A stretch of 64,000 nt of DNA from Botryotinia globosa. Its lineage: Eukaryota > Ascomycota > Leotiomycetes > Helotiales > Sclerotiniaceae. Location: the NCBI GenBank assembly GCA_014898425.1, contig RCSZ01000010.1, positions 1,240,001-1,304,000 of the forward strand, read 5' to 3'. This document shows, one piece after another, positions 23,073 through 36,000 of the stretch. Below the pieces are notes generated by a model. The model was not told where the DNA came from. It worked only from the letters and a program-made list of their open reading frames with translations, and did no database searches. The translations under genes were made by a program, and so were the position numbers. Each line of letters opens with the position of its first letter. Position 1 is the first letter of the stretch.

Positions 23073-24376
23073 GATAAACAGCGAAGTGTAGTCGCGAGAA
23101 ATGAATTTGTGAGTATTGAGTATTGATGGAAAGTCGCGTGCGCGGGGACGTGAAGTTGATGTGCGAGTTGACTGCGAAGCAGATGCGGATTTTGTAAGAA
23201 GTTTTGAGGCAGAGGTAGACTGGTAAATGTTATGATATTTATCCAAAGTAAGAGTAAAAGTAAATATAAATGGTTGACCGAGGAGGGTTTGCAGATTTTC
23301 GATGTGGGTAGGTAATTGTAGAGGATATCAACGATTTCAAGAAATCAAATAGCTACCGTTCGAGGTATGTACTTCAGAATGAATGAAGATTATACGCGGT
23401 CAAGATCTTGCTTCCCTTTAGGCAAAATGAAGTCAAGGTAAAGGATTCACCACCAAGTCTTTGGCGACAATTCAATTTCTATGTAATGGTCGCGATTTTG
23501 GTCGTGGTTGACGAACTTTAAAAGTTCAATCAAAATAGTTGACAATTCTCCCGACTGTCAGACTGTCAAGTGTTTATCGAAAGTTTATCTAATAAGTGAG
23601 TGCAAAGTGTAAATAAAGTGTCGCACAACAATTAAAAAAGCTCTGATCAACCCATTTCATTGGCCAGCCCGAGTTCACATTAGATTTTACAGATCTCATT
23701 GACTCATTTTTGCGAGATTTGCTTTTTTGATTGGTCGATCAATAATTCAGAGCGGAATGAATGTAAATTATCCATAACATTACGTAGCTGTGCCTCGAGG
23801 TCCCTCATATATCTCTATCATCAAATTCATAGTAAATATGTGTAGTATAGTATGTATAATATAATATATATAATATAGTATGTATAGTATGTATAGTATG
23901 TATAGTATGTATAGTATGTATAGTATGTATAGTATGTATAGTATGTAGTATGTATAGTATGTATAGTATGTATAGTATGTATAGTATGTATAGTATGTAT
24001 ATACTATATAATATATTATGTATAGGTAGTCGAGTCACATGTTGACGGTGCGAACGATTGATCAGTTTGCTACTTCATAGTCCCTCAGTATATATTGCGA
24101 ACCAAGATACATCATTGGCACACTTTCTTTCTTAAACAAACAACAAATGTTAAAAGACAAACAAATAATAATAAACTCAATCCAATCCCACAAGTCATTC
24201 ATTACTCGGGTATCATTTTATCCTCCCAGAAGAATGTCAAAATTCCTCTGCCCAACTTCGAAATTTATTAATGAAGTCCCCTCAAATCTAACCGGCGATG
24301 AAGCTTGCAAATCTCAGATCAAGATGAGCCAAGCCCCATTTGACCAATCTCAGAGGATATCCTGTCCTCCAACCAC
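23073..24376. other. Intergenic with 9-bp repeat array
   Basis: This holds the upstream region of the BAH-PHD gene and the 3' flank of the GRGG protein. Apart from the array at about 23876-24000 I see nothing coding. Confidence 0.5.
23876..24000. repeat. (GTATGTATA)n nonanucleotide array, ~14 copies
   Basis: Tandem 9-bp units with one shortened unit near 23945. Reverse-strand reading gives a repeating ILY/HTI peptide that is not a gene. Confidence 0.93.
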
Positions 24377-24897
24377 TCATTTCTCAGTAGCGTGCGCCTT
24401 CTTCTTGAACAACTTGTTCTTCAACTTATCCGCTAATCCAACCGGATGTTGTACGCCCGGCTTGGTCGTATTAACCACATTGCCCTCTCCACCTCGTCCG
24501 AAATGCACAACCTCGCCATCGGTGCTGGGCCTCAATGCAGCATCTGGGATACTATCCGCATCGCTCCGTTTGGTGGCTGGGAGACCAGGTGAGCCGATAT
24601 TTGCAGCCCCACCGCGACCGACACTGAATGCTCCATCGCCGTGATCTCCTGCTGGTCCTTGACGGACAATTTCGCCATCAACATATCTATTGCGCCCATT
24701 AGTTTATCTGTCGAAAAATATCGCCTGATATTGGATTGCGAATGCTCAAATATTCGCGATAGAAGGAAGGTGTTGCATACTGAGTGGAATCGGCTCCAAT
24801 ATTTCCTGCGCCTGCCATGAAGTTAGAATCTCCCTCTACTGAAGACATTCAAGAAATACATACCTCCGCGACCGTGACTAACTTCAGGCTCAGCCAT
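24377..24897 (-). CDS. Small GRGG-motif protein (DUF3602 / Par32-Amu1-like)
   Basis: Predicted 124-aa protein assembled from three exons in transcription order: 24897..24864 (34 nt), 24811..24781 (31 nt) and 24686..24377. Both introns are GT..AG and the frame closes in TGA. The protein carries three GRGG motifs: HGRGGAGNIG (joined across intron 1), VGRGGAANIG and FGRGGEGNV. It ends in a Lys-rich tail (KLKNKLFKKK). Repeated GRGGxxN motifs define the fungal DUF3602 family, which includes yeast Par32/Amu1, a TORC1-controlled phosphoprotein that inhibits ammonium transporters. A similar nitrogen-signalling role here is only inferred. The spliced frame was found by reading the minus strand directly; the plus-strand open frame over the same bases is a shadow. 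Confidence 0.87.
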
Positions 24898-26753
24898 TGT
24901 GATAATATTCAAATTTATTCTTGCGATTATGCTCCTTTGAATGTCAGAGTCTGCGCTCAATAGATAAGTAAGTATTGTACTATGCGATTAAAGAAATGGG
25001 AATCCCGATCAATATGAATATTGCGCAAAGGGATCCTTGGTCCCATCTCAGCCCACTTCACACCCCGCAATCGGTCATATCACAAACCTCACCACGCCAT
25101 TAATGAAATTTCATTCGTTCTCTTTCACGATTGGAAGGAGAGACGTAGTATAAAGTTAAAACTAATATCACTTACTTTGAAAATGTAGCAAGCAGTTGCA
25201 ATAATGTTGGCGCCAGAAATTCCGTAAGATGTGAACAAAAACAAGTCGAGTAAGCAAACGAAACTTCTGTCTGGAAATCATCAAGGGCATCTACACGTGA
25301 TTTAATTAGGCTCCTATTTAGGTCTCCTCCGTTTCCGTTCCCTGATTAGCTTTCTTTCCTTTCATCAATCAAACATGGATAACAAATATATGAACGGAGT
25401 ATCTAAACCTAAAATTCTATGATGTAATCTATTTTTGATTTCTCTCCTGTCTCTCCTGCAGCATCGACAAGATCGAGTTAAGTTCTTACCTACCAAAGTG
25501 CAGGAACCATTGTCTCGTCCATATGGATCATCACATATCCAATACCTACCCTTACACGCGTGGACGGAATACCACCTGGGTATCCATCCTCTGGCACGGA
25601 GTACAAGCTCAAATGTATAAACAAACATCCAACAGTTGCTTCTGCTGAATCTGCTCGAGCTTATATTATATGACCTACCTAGTAATCATAGCTCCACTCT
25701 TCCCCGATCCTTATCTCTCACAATGTGATAATGTCAAAGATAAGCACAATCCCACTAAGTACTCGCCTATTCAGGAGTCGTCCATCCCTCATTCAGAAGA
25801 GAAACAGTCGATTGCATGTGCAATGGGCCAATGAGACGGAGAAAGAAGTGAACAAAGATGCGAGGGTGTGTTTTGTTGCATGTCGGAGTGTGAGGTGTTA
25901 TGTTATTGTATTTCATTGTATTTGAGAAGGGCGGAGGGCTTATCTCTAGACTGTCTGCATGCGAGAACCACCTGGTGAACTGGTATGTACTTGGTGGGAT
26001 TTATCATTGGTGTGTGTATGTATGTATGTAGGTGGGACGTAAGTGGGACGTAAGTAAGGTAGGTAGGTATCTTGGATGAAATGATAGGGATCTCATTTTA
26101 CAAATAGCGGAGGATATCTCGAGTATATGGAGAAAACCTGGGGGTTGATCTCTATGGTCGATACGAGTGGGAGGTTCAATAGTTATACACCAATCACAGT
26201 TCGATCATTCCAACTTGTACCTCACTCAAGTAGGTAATCGAAAGCCGTAAGACAAATGATAATGGCGGGCATGAATAAGTACTTGATTAACAAATCAGCC
26301 ACTGCACACAAGAATACATTGAAAGAACCACAATGACTCCTTGAAATAATGAAAAGATACCTGTTTATTTGCACATCGCATTACAAAACGCTATTCCATG
26401 ATTTGACATGCTCTGGGAGGTTTTACTATTGAAAGCATGTAGGAGGATGAGAGATATAACAAAGGTGTGCATTTGCCTGCTATGTTGTTGCGTATATGTT
26501 ACATGATCTTGTGTGATCGAGATCATATTATTTACCAGATATGCAGCAAAAGCTTCTTCATTGTTAGGTTATTGATATTTTTTAAAACTTTCAATATTTG
26601 TAAATGAATTCAAGATAGGGAGAGAGGGAAAATATGTGAATCTTTGGTGTCATTTTGAAATATTATAGAGTAAAATATCACATATTCGTATTTGGGTTTA
26701 AAAAGTCTACGCAAAGAGAAATGCTCTATCTACTCTTTGAAAGTAAGTGAAGC
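24898..26753. other. Intergenic, 1.9 kb
   Basis: Upstream of the GRGG gene and 3' flank of the next minus-strand gene. It contains TATG/GTGG short repeats at about 26010-26070. No gene is supported. Confidence 0.5.
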
Positions 26754-27556
26754 TTATCTTTCTCTGATAGCCAGACTGAATGTTAAGTTCTCCGAAAAAT
26801 CCAAACCCTTCATCGCGTTAATATCAGAATCGTCATTAGCCATCTTCTCTGCGTTCACAGCATCACCCTTGACAGCCTCCTCTCGTACATCACACGCAGC
26901 TTCCGACTTCATCATGTGTCTATCTGTTGCAGTCGACAGCCCCTATTCATTATGTGGTCAGTACATCCGTCTCACAGACTTCAATTAGTAATGTCATAGA
27001 CAAAACTTACCATCTCCCTGGCTTTTTGAGATTCTGCTCGAAGTCTCTTCTTTGCTTTCTGGGCTGCTCGCTTCCGCGCTCCTTTATTATTCTCTCTTCT
27101 CTTTGCTGCCTCTTCCGGATGTTCTGCGTCCCATCTAAGGTTTGCATCGGAAATCTCCCTACGTTCCGCCCTCTGCGCATTTTTCGCCATCTTAATTTCC
27201 CTCCGCATCTGGAACCTTTTAATCTTTTCAATCTTCTTCTTATTGCGAGCTTGGCTTTCGGCAGCTTTTCTCCTGCCCTTCTCCGTCTGGGTCCACTTAA
27301 TCACTCTTCGTTTTTTCTCATCCTCTGCTCCTGGTCCTGTCAAAATTTTCAAACTCTCCAACAGCTCCTCGCTCTGTGTATGGAATTAGTATGGATTTAT
27401 GATCGTATTGTAACATGCTATAATGAATTAAAAGATAGCACCTACGGTCATATTTTTGCTGAACCGCACGTTCGAGTATCTAGCTTCCCAAACATTTTCA
27501 CTATATTCTTCTCCAACTCCCGCCACGGCTTGATTCTCTTCTTCAGCTCCTAACAT
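26754..27556 (-). CDS. Highly basic coiled-coil protein, unknown function
   Basis: Predicted 220-aa protein. Exons in transcription order are 27556..27446, 27373..27011 and 26942..26754; both introns are GT..AG with phase-0 junctions and a TAA stop. The middle exon encodes a very Lys/Arg/Glu/Ala-rich helix (KKRRVIKWTQTEKGRRKAAESQ, then RRENNKGARKRAAQKAKKRLRAES), likely coiled-coil and nuclear. Exons 1 and 3 are acidic. I do not recognise a named family. The 5' end is uncertain: no ATG exists in the extended frame upstream, but an acceptor-like AATTGCAG ending at 27594 precedes TTACTTTGACGATG in the same frame, so a further upstream exon may exist and the ATG at 27556 may be internal. Confidence 0.7.
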
Positions 27557-28923
27557 GGCCGAGTCTTCTTCTTTGATTTCATCGTCAAAGTAACTGCAAT
27601 TGCGGTATGGGAAGCGCGGTGATGTTACGATGGAGTTGCGATTGGAGATGGTGGGGGGAAACTGTTTGTATGTCGGCAAGAGGAGAAGAAACTATTTGGC
27701 GCGAAAGTCAACTATATGGATGCGATATTTCTCCAAATTCACTCTTTCTACCCAACAAGGTAGATCGTGCGCAATATTCAATAGGCTATCAACTTCAATG
27801 CTGTGACTGAGGCTTAGCGAATATAAGTATCATCGGACAATAATTCAAGTCTGAATCTTAAAAATGAGATCGACTTTTTCGAAATTTAGGTAGTCATTTG
27901 CATTTCAGAAGAGATACAATCCGTAGCAATGGTTATGTTGAGCATTGTACCTAGTAATCCCAATCTCCCCTCTCATGAATACCCGAAAGGCACTAAAATA
28001 GTGAATATATTTCAAAGAAAATGCCAAAATGCCTCTACTTGCGGTAAGCAGTCCCCAATCTTCAGCCCTAGAAGATAGCGGGAGGTTTCCACTGATATGC
28101 TGCCCTGCTCAACACATCACCTCCCACACAGTGAGCCAGAATTGATAATTGCTTGCCAGTACGGCAGTGATGGTACACCAACATATCAACATTCATGGAG
28201 GGCGTTGTGAATTCCATAGCATGCTGTAGAAGACTCCTGAGGTATGTCGGGGAGAACTATCTCAGAACATTCCATATCTTATATCATGATGTGCTATTGT
28301 GTGTGAGAGAACTTTCTCTGTGAACGTCTTGGATTCGAAGAGCAAGATAGTACCTTGTATCCTGATCAAGGAACACGTGGGAAATGTCTATGTGTAGGTA
28401 GAAATTACTACACCATTCTTGCTTTTGTATGTATGAGTAAGAAAACATGGGTATAACTAGGTCAGCAGTATTTCATGTATAATGTGATACATATCAAATC
28501 ACAGATCATTTACTGATTGTTTGTGTTTGTGTTCAGAGTCTGAATTTAAAGCGTACCAATTTTTTGAGTTTGTTCTTCTTGTAGCTTCCGCTTGATCTTA
28601 AGTCCGTCGGAGAAAACAGGTACAAGCTCCTTTCAAACCCAGACTATTTTCAAAGACGCTAGAGCCTATTCTAGATCAGGCTCCCAGGCTTAAACAAATT
28701 TATTTCGCACCCCGCAGAATTGGTTACCTTTAATCAGTTTCTTGAGCTTCTTTTCAAACTGGAAGTCCTTTCACTTGCGCTCACCTTAAAAGCTTCATCA
28801 AGCAACGAAAGACTCCCCAGATGCTACATGACCAGCTTGGGTCATTGTTGAATCTTGGGGACGTCAGTCGTGAATTCAAGCTCAAGTAGAAAAGCTTGTT
28901 GCGACTGGATAAATATTACGAAC
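27557..28923. other. Intergenic, divergent upstream regions
   Basis: 1.4 kb between a minus-strand and a plus-strand start. Both promoters are expected here; I see no coding potential or distinct array. Confidence 0.5.
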
Positions 28924-31274
28924 ATGGCACCAGCAAACGGCGCGTCAAAAGTCATGCAGAATCGCCCAAGGCCTGCAGTTGCGGTTCCGAGAGGCATTGT
29001 TCCCGCTCTGCCTCTTTCCTATGGTAAGCTACAGCAAAAGAAATTGCCTACTCGAGAAAAGGCGAAGGAAGTCGCACCCCCATCTTCGATGGCTCCAGCA
29101 GTCCATGTACCCATTACATCGATTTCAACTATTGATACACCTTCCGTGCATATCGATGAGCCTCTTCCAAAAGACAAAGCTTTGAAGGCAACAAACGAGT
29201 CCCCCAAGCCTGCTGCCGCAGCATTTGCCGACACATCACCTACTTCTAAATCGCTGGATGGATTTAGCTCCACTGAGTGCGGTGTTACGATTGGCTCTGG
29301 TTCTACTGAGCGAAGTTCTACTGAACGAGAGGGCGAGGAAAGTTTGGTCAATGTGAATGAAGCAAAAGGTGAGATTGGAGAATTCATTTTCAGCCTCGCC
29401 ATTTCTGCCAATCCAAAATATTGTCCTTGTCGCTAAATCTTCTCTTTTCTGTAGCAGACAATCCTCGAGAGGAAAAGCACTCTACTCCATCCGAAACCCA
29501 ATCTACCACATCGAGATCAACATATCAATTGCCTCCACCCTTTGTGCCAGCTAGCAATCAATCCACAATGTCCTCCGAATCTGCACAATTTCCACAGCAG
29601 GTTGCGTTCAATGGTCAACATCCAATGCACCACGCTCATACCAGCGTTTCGAACCCTATCTTTGGCGGATATCCCGATTCCAATAATTCGTCACCAGCCC
29701 CCCCTTCGAGCGCTGGCAATATTCCGCCTTATGCTTACGCACAGCAAGGTGGTGCGCGCCATGGTCTTCATCTCTCCAACGGCGGCCATCAACACCACAT
29801 GTCGAATGGGTTTTCACCAATGACTCCAGCATTCCCTCCAGGATATTACCACCCCCAGGACGGCTTTCAAGTCCCTCCACCCGATGACTTCCTTCGCAAA
29901 CAAATGCAACCATTTGTCTCGCAAGAAGGTTACTCCCCAACTGGTCCCCAAATTGTTGAGAGTCCTCGGTTCAACGGCTTTGATCCAGCCAACAAGCACA
30001 ACATCTATGGATTTCGAACATCTATTCAGGACCAGGAAAACGGTTTGGGCCCCCATTATGGACATCATCCATCTCCACTTCCACCAATGGGACCGCCGCC
30101 TTATCGTGGCGTCGTCGGCTACCCGCGCAAAGAAGAAATTCCATGGGCAGGCGGCAACCGCCGAGATCTTTGGTTTCACCTTCGTGAGCAATTCGCACAA
30201 CCAGAGTTTTCTGATTGCGTTCTTGAGCTACGCTACTCTGATGATCGAGCAGCTCCTCTTCGAATTAGTGCCCACAGATTGATCTTGGCTCGCAGTTTCT
30301 TTTTGAAAGGTCTCATTGCACCTGGAGCTAGCGCAAATTGCGATTCACCTATACCTATCCAGAACATCTTGATTGAGTCAGATGATCGTTACTTGCGATC
30401 TGATGCATTCTCATTGGCGGTTCGATATCTATATGGTGGACCTGTATTGGACTTAGATGCAATGGCCCGCTTTCCGGCTCCGTACATTGGATCAGCTCCC
30501 ATGCCATTAACCCCAGCTGAACGTTTCGACTTCACACTTGGCTACATAGCATCAGGGGTTGTTCTTCAAATTCCTCAAATTTGGAAGACTGGTTGCACCA
30601 TTGCGAGCCAACTCATTACCTGGGACACCGTCGAAAAAGCTCTTGAATTTGCTCTTGAAGGAGGTATTGATGCGTCGTGGAACTCAGGAAATCCAGATGT
30701 CAACGAGATAGTGGGCCGAAGTACTTATACTCCATGCGCCAACATCATCATTTCCAACATAATCAACTTCATCATCCTGTCCTTCCCTCCTAACTTTGAA
30801 TTGGATACGACAGTCTCAGACATTCATTTCAATTCTAGAATCCCGCATGTACCTGATCACCGGCCCACAAACTCACGATTGAGCTCTATTAAGTTCGGCG
30901 ACCACCCTACTGAAGAGAGCCTTCGCTCCCCTTCCTCGGATTCTATTACTCTTACGCTGTCAAGGTTGTTACTCAACTTGCCTTTCAGTCTCTTGAAGCA
31001 TGTATTAGAAACCGGAAATATCGGTGTTATTCACGGCCATGTAACCCATTTACTTCGACGAAAAATCATGTATCCCGTCATTGAGGAGCGCGAGAAGAGA
31101 AGACAGAGAGCCCTCGCTAGTAAAACACCTGATGAGGAGCGTGTCAAGAATGGACGTCAATGGAATGCCGTCGGCTGGAAAGAGGCGGTCCTTCCGTTTG
31201 ATGACAATCGCAACGAAGAAGTTCCATGTTTGAGAAAGACTTGGGTCGGTTTCACAAATACTGAAAGCAAGTAA
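28924..31274 (+). CDS. BTB/POZ-like domain protein with disordered N-terminus
   Basis: Predicted 753-aa protein from exons 28924..29368 and 29458..31274; the 89-bp intron uses a GTGAGA donor and GCAG acceptor that rebuild an Asp codon. The first ~400 residues are low-complexity (Ser/Thr/Pro, then His/Gly/Pro/Tyr/Gln-rich, e.g. GGHQHHMSNGFSPMTPAFPPGYYHP) and probably disordered. From about residue 415 an ordered region begins: QFAQPEFSDCVLELRYSDD, PLRISAHRLILARSFFLKGLI and SDAFSLAVRYLYGGPVLDL. This matches the BTB/POZ pattern (xDVxLxxxxxxFxAHRxVLAxxSxxF ... LLxYLYTG). The C-terminal ~200 residues are helical and unlike any domain I can name. BTB proteins mediate dimerisation and often act as adaptors; the specific role here is unknown. 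The ATG at 28924 (MAPANG) is the first in frame. Confidence 0.82.
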
Positions 31275-32266
31275 CCTTGGTTCACTGAAGAACTTCCAAA
31301 ATGGGCTTTTTGTATTTGATCATTAAAAAGGTGCTTTGGCGTTGGATCGGTTCAGCGGTTTCGAGGGCAAATGAGATATGTCTTTGCATAAAAAATGGGC
31401 GGACGGGACTCGTGGTCATTTCTTGTGGCCTACCTATTTTCTTGAGACTTGGGACATTTGCTTGTCTTGCTTTCTGTTGCTAGGTGAAAATAATCAATTT
31501 TACGAAAACGTTTTACGGAAGTAATGAGATATGTATAGCATGAATCAATCAACTTCAAATTAGTTGAATTAAAAAAATAACTTTATACCTCCAAACTCTT
31601 TAAATGTACTGTTATTGATTCTGGGGATGCGTGAACGCTATCATGGCATCGAGTATCACGATCGAGATACGTTTTAGGAAGCAAGTTGTCGTGTATGTGA
31701 ATTCATAACGCTTATACATGATATGCCAACCACCATGCTTGACGACACTTTGAAGAGCAGACTAAATATGAAGCGGATTGTTGAACTGATGAACATATCG
31801 AGTAGATATGAATAAAATGATGAATCCAGTAAAGCGTAGAACGAAACGGACTGACCTTTACCATCGCCATAATAATAAGTATCACATCCAATATCGAGGA
31901 ATGTTCATTGGTAATGATAACGAAGTCCTTTTCTCATGTTGAAAGCTCACGGGAAGCTCACCGGGAACCTTGAAAGTACATTGAAATAACTTCACCGGAA
32001 GATTAATGAAGGCGATTAGTATTACAACATCGTACTGTATTATCGTTCAAGAGGATTCAGGAAGTGAAGGGCGATGATCAATAAAAGAGGGCCGAGCAAG
32101 GATTGATGAGAAAAGGCTTGCATCACGTGCTACACTAATTTTGGAAAATTCGGTTGTGGGATTGTTTGCCCTAAATTTTTCGAACCCAGCAAGTCCAATA
32201 CTGCGATTCCGACATCTCGAATTTTGAAGACGACGACCAACGACAACTTGATTGCAATCCGACAAA
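31275..32266. other. Intergenic, 1 kb, includes eL13 promoter
   Basis: Nothing coding is supported. The last ~150 bp before 32267 should hold the ribosomal-protein promoter; CCCTAAATTTTTCGAACCC at about 32169-32187 stands out but I cannot assign a factor to it. Confidence 0.5.
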
Positions 32267-33090
32267 ATGGCGATCAAGCACAACCAGCAAATTGCCCACA
32301 ACCGTATGTTCTCTTTGCAGATCAATTAGGATAATTACAAAGATGCTGATTATGGATAGATTTCCGAAAGGATTGGCAAAGACGAGTTAGAGTTCACTTC
32401 GACCAGGTAAACCACCACGCGCAAACGGAATGCCAAAATCTCTGGAATCGAATCTAACAATATGAATAGCCTGGCCGAAAACTCAGACGCCGCAATGCTC
32501 GTCTCGCAAAGACTGCAGCTGTCGCCCCACGCCCAATCGACTTGTTGAGACCTGTTGTCAGATGCCCAACCATCAAGTACAACAGACGTGTACGAGCTGG
32601 CCGTGGTTTCACCCTCGCCGAGTTGAAGGTGAGATAGATCGGAAATTTTCAGTTCCGTGGGAATAGTTTTCTGATGTTATTATAGGAGGCACAAATCCCC
32701 CGCAAGCTCGCCCCAACCATCGGTATCTCCGTTGATGCCCGCCGTCAAAACCTCTCCGTCGAGTCCCTCAAGGCCAACGTCGACCGTCTCAAGTCCTTCC
32801 GTGCCCGCCTCATCCTCTTCCCACGCAAACTTGGTCAACCTAAGAAGGGTGACTCCACCAAGGAGGAAGTCGCTGCTCTCAAGGAGACCAGCAGCCGTGT
32901 CAAGAACGCTCTCCCAATCTCCACTGTTGAGGGTGGATTCTCAGAGATCAAGAAGAGCGATATGCCAAAACCAATTGAGGGAGGTGCATACAGAAAGTTG
33001 CGCGATGCAAGAAGTGATGCTAGATTGGCCGGAAAGCGTGAGAAGAGAGCAAAGGATGCAGCTGATGAGGCCGCTGCTGCCAAGAAATAA
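32267..33090 (+). CDS. RPL13: 60S ribosomal protein eL13
   Basis: Predicted 215-aa protein. Exons are 32267..32303, 32360..32406, 32470..32628 and 32686..33090, all GT..AG, with a TAA stop. The chain gives [19 protein letters not shown], then [40 protein letters not shown], and [18 protein letters not shown]. This is diagnostic eL13, a cytosolic large-subunit protein that contacts rRNA near the tunnel exit side. Four exons with tiny first exons are normal for fungal ribosomal protein genes. The C-terminal tail is Lys/Ala-rich ([18 protein letters not shown]). The length is as expected for the family. Confidence 0.97.
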
Positions 33091-36000
33091 ATGGCATGAA
33101 TGGTTCATGGGTCTGTTTTATATTCTTGCGGGGTGCGATGGATGGATGTGGGCTACAAGAGCGGTTCAAAAAAACTGCATAGGTGTACTCTCATGAATTC
33201 AACGGCTATTGCACAAAACTAATGAATTTTTCAATAAAATGTTTTGCATGTGAAGGTGGTGCTCTTGGTCGTGAAAATATATTTTACTTGGATGCTCGAG
33301 TGAACTCTGCTCTGCAGTCAAAATCATGTCTCAGGAGCACTTTTAAGACTTTTCTGCTGATTATGATTTTAGACTAGCGATTTCGGAATCTCACCGCGGC
33401 CGTTCATCGTCCATGAGGAATTGGACACAAGATGCAAGTTTACCCGAGACCATAAACATGAGATTCAGAGCTTGGGATTCCTGCTCGGATTTCTAAAGCC
33501 GTTGGACAGTCTTGCACTAATGATTTCCTTCGGCTTTTCATTTTCACATCCCGAAGAGCGGTCCATTTGTATATTCACTATCGACTGGAAATTCTAGCAA
33601 CCCATCCCTCTGTCCAAATTCTTCGTGCCTGATGGGAAGATAGAAAGCTTTACTCTGCGGCATCGCGATAAGCTTGCTCGTTACACTGCCATGTCTCGCC
33701 TATAGCCCACTCTATCGTCCCCTCCACCTTCCCTTCAGACTCTTCCATGTCGCCCGAGGAAGTGGTTATGGAATGTGGGTCCTTGAATCTCCCTGGGACT
33801 TTGTGTCCGAAAATAATCGGTCATATTGCATGTTTTGGTGGATCTCGATATCCTGCGCTTGTCATGGTAACATTGCGGGGAATGAAGTCTCGAGTCGCTT
33901 TGCCTTGAAATTCTATGGTAAATGAGGAGGGTTCTACTCTAAAACATACCTAACCACTCTGCGCTTAAGGCTTTTTGTTTCATCGAGTAAAGTCTCTGAA
34001 GACATAACATTTGCAACAAATTCGATTGATTTTGGTACACTGTTCGATGAGCTACCACGTTCAACAAGGGGCAAGACAGCATAGCTGAAAAATGAACCGC
34101 TGCCGATATAAAGAAGCCAAATCGCACATGGGGTCATCCGCTAATCCAAATTATTCGCCTTCAAGTTTCACATCACAAATATACTCCTCGACAGATGTAT
34201 GATTCAAGATAACTGCTTATTGGTGCCTCAGAACTCTCACTGCACAATTCAGGAAACTTTGGCAGGAGAACTGTAAGCCCAACATCAACGTCACCGGCGA
34301 CCAGGCGAACACAATCCTTTGATACCACTCTCGATACTCAATGCAACGGAGGAGCTTGCAACGTGCCGTGATTTTGCATGTCGGTTTGCCCAAGAGAGTA
34401 ACTCTACAACCTGTTTGTGCCAGCTGTTATTCAAAAGGTCTACTTGGGAGGCTAGTGACGGGGTAAGTGTCCCAGTGCTGTGTCGTGGTATAATATTGTG
34501 TGGAAGAAGCATTTCGATGGTATCTAGCATAGTTGGCCCTATTCTACAATCTCAAGAAGCAGTTATTGATTATCTACCGAGTGAGTAATTGTGGACTGAA
34601 ATCAAACAATGGATATCGCTTACGCATGATGTCCAATTCACTTGCTGTCTTACTGTCAATGTTTTCTTGGAGGGTATTTTGACTCACCGATCACTAGGTT
34701 GCAATCCCGCTGACACGGCATCTTTGACGAGTTGTTTGTCGTATGCTGATATGAGGTTGAAATGGTCATATTGTAACCCCTTGTGTTGTGTTCCAGTGGA
34801 TTCATCAGTTCCACTTCGCGATTGCCGCCGAATGTACCTGATAAATTGCTCGCTGTAAATTTGAATGACTCTATGATTTCCCTAAAGTCCACGGCTATTG
34901 TCAATTTACCATATAAAGCTGCTTACTATATCGTTGAGGCGAACGCTTTGCATCTTCGCAGTCTTATTCGTGTTAACCTATCCCGCGAAGTGGAAAACGA
35001 TACACCATTCAACTGAAGACGAATGTGATCGCCACACTATCACTTGTGTTTGTACATAGGGTCATGAACATATCGACTGGTAGGTTGTTTGATACATAGG
35101 TAGCTTGTCCATATTGGTGAATGGGAATTGCATGTTATCTGTTAGATATGCGATTGTTAGGCAGCGTCTCGGTTTGTAGATTGCTTTGACTTTGAAGTAA
35201 GTGGTGCTTTGATATATTGCTGTAGTACTATGCATAACGGCTTGCATGAAAGTGTAGCTTGAGAGACATGCCAGGGTAGACGTCTCAGACACCGAAATTA
35301 AAGGAGAACATCGGTTATTACAATTCATTTTATTCACAAGGGGAGGAGATTCACATAGGAAGGAGGGAGTGGCTAGATATAAATTCAACTCGACCCATTA
35401 TCCTATCATTATTTAGACCGTGCAAATCATCACCTCATACCTCATCTCATACCTCATACCTCATGCCACCCATCTCTCATCTCCCATCTCTTTCCCCCTC
35501 TATCCCATTCAACCATCAAATTCTCCTACTCCTTCTTCAAACTATAAACATATCCCCTTAACCCCGTGATAAAAATCTCTACTCCTCTTTCGAATTTCCT
35601 CCTCAGCCGACGCTCACGACCCTTCGCTCTTCTTCCACCTTCTCGTACTTGCATGTGGCGCGGGATCTATCTACTTCGCCCCCTCTTGACTTTACAAGAA
35701 GCTCGATTATAGCCTTTATAAGTTTCTATTACAGGGTGTGTACCTAGTTAGAAGGAATATTTTCAGATCAAAGCAACCCTTTGAATCTGGAGAATAGGCA
35801 GCGGGTTTCTCCCTACTTTCGTAAAAGTAAACTTCTCAGAAAATAGTGGTTTTAGAATTCGAACTTGTTTTCATTGAGTGTTCATCAGCAAGATATGACT
35901 GAAACTTGGAAAGTTGGCTTGGATTTTGTAGCCGTAGCTCAATATTATTACCATTGCTTATGCTCTTGTTCATGGGGAGTTTTGCAAGTAATGAATAACT

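Noticed and set aside
24147..24644. A 165-codon plus-strand frame
   Set aside because: It is the antisense shadow of the GRGG-motif gene, whose spliced minus-strand frame carries conserved repeats.
26927..27553. A 208-codon plus-strand frame
   Set aside because: Antisense to the Lys/Arg-rich exon of the coiled-coil gene; the hydrophobic Leu/Phe/Ser content is what complementing such codons yields.
33650..35400. Cluster of 60-110 codon frames on both strands
   Set aside because: I tried to see a decayed gene or membrane protein but found no motif, no splice chain and no strand bias.
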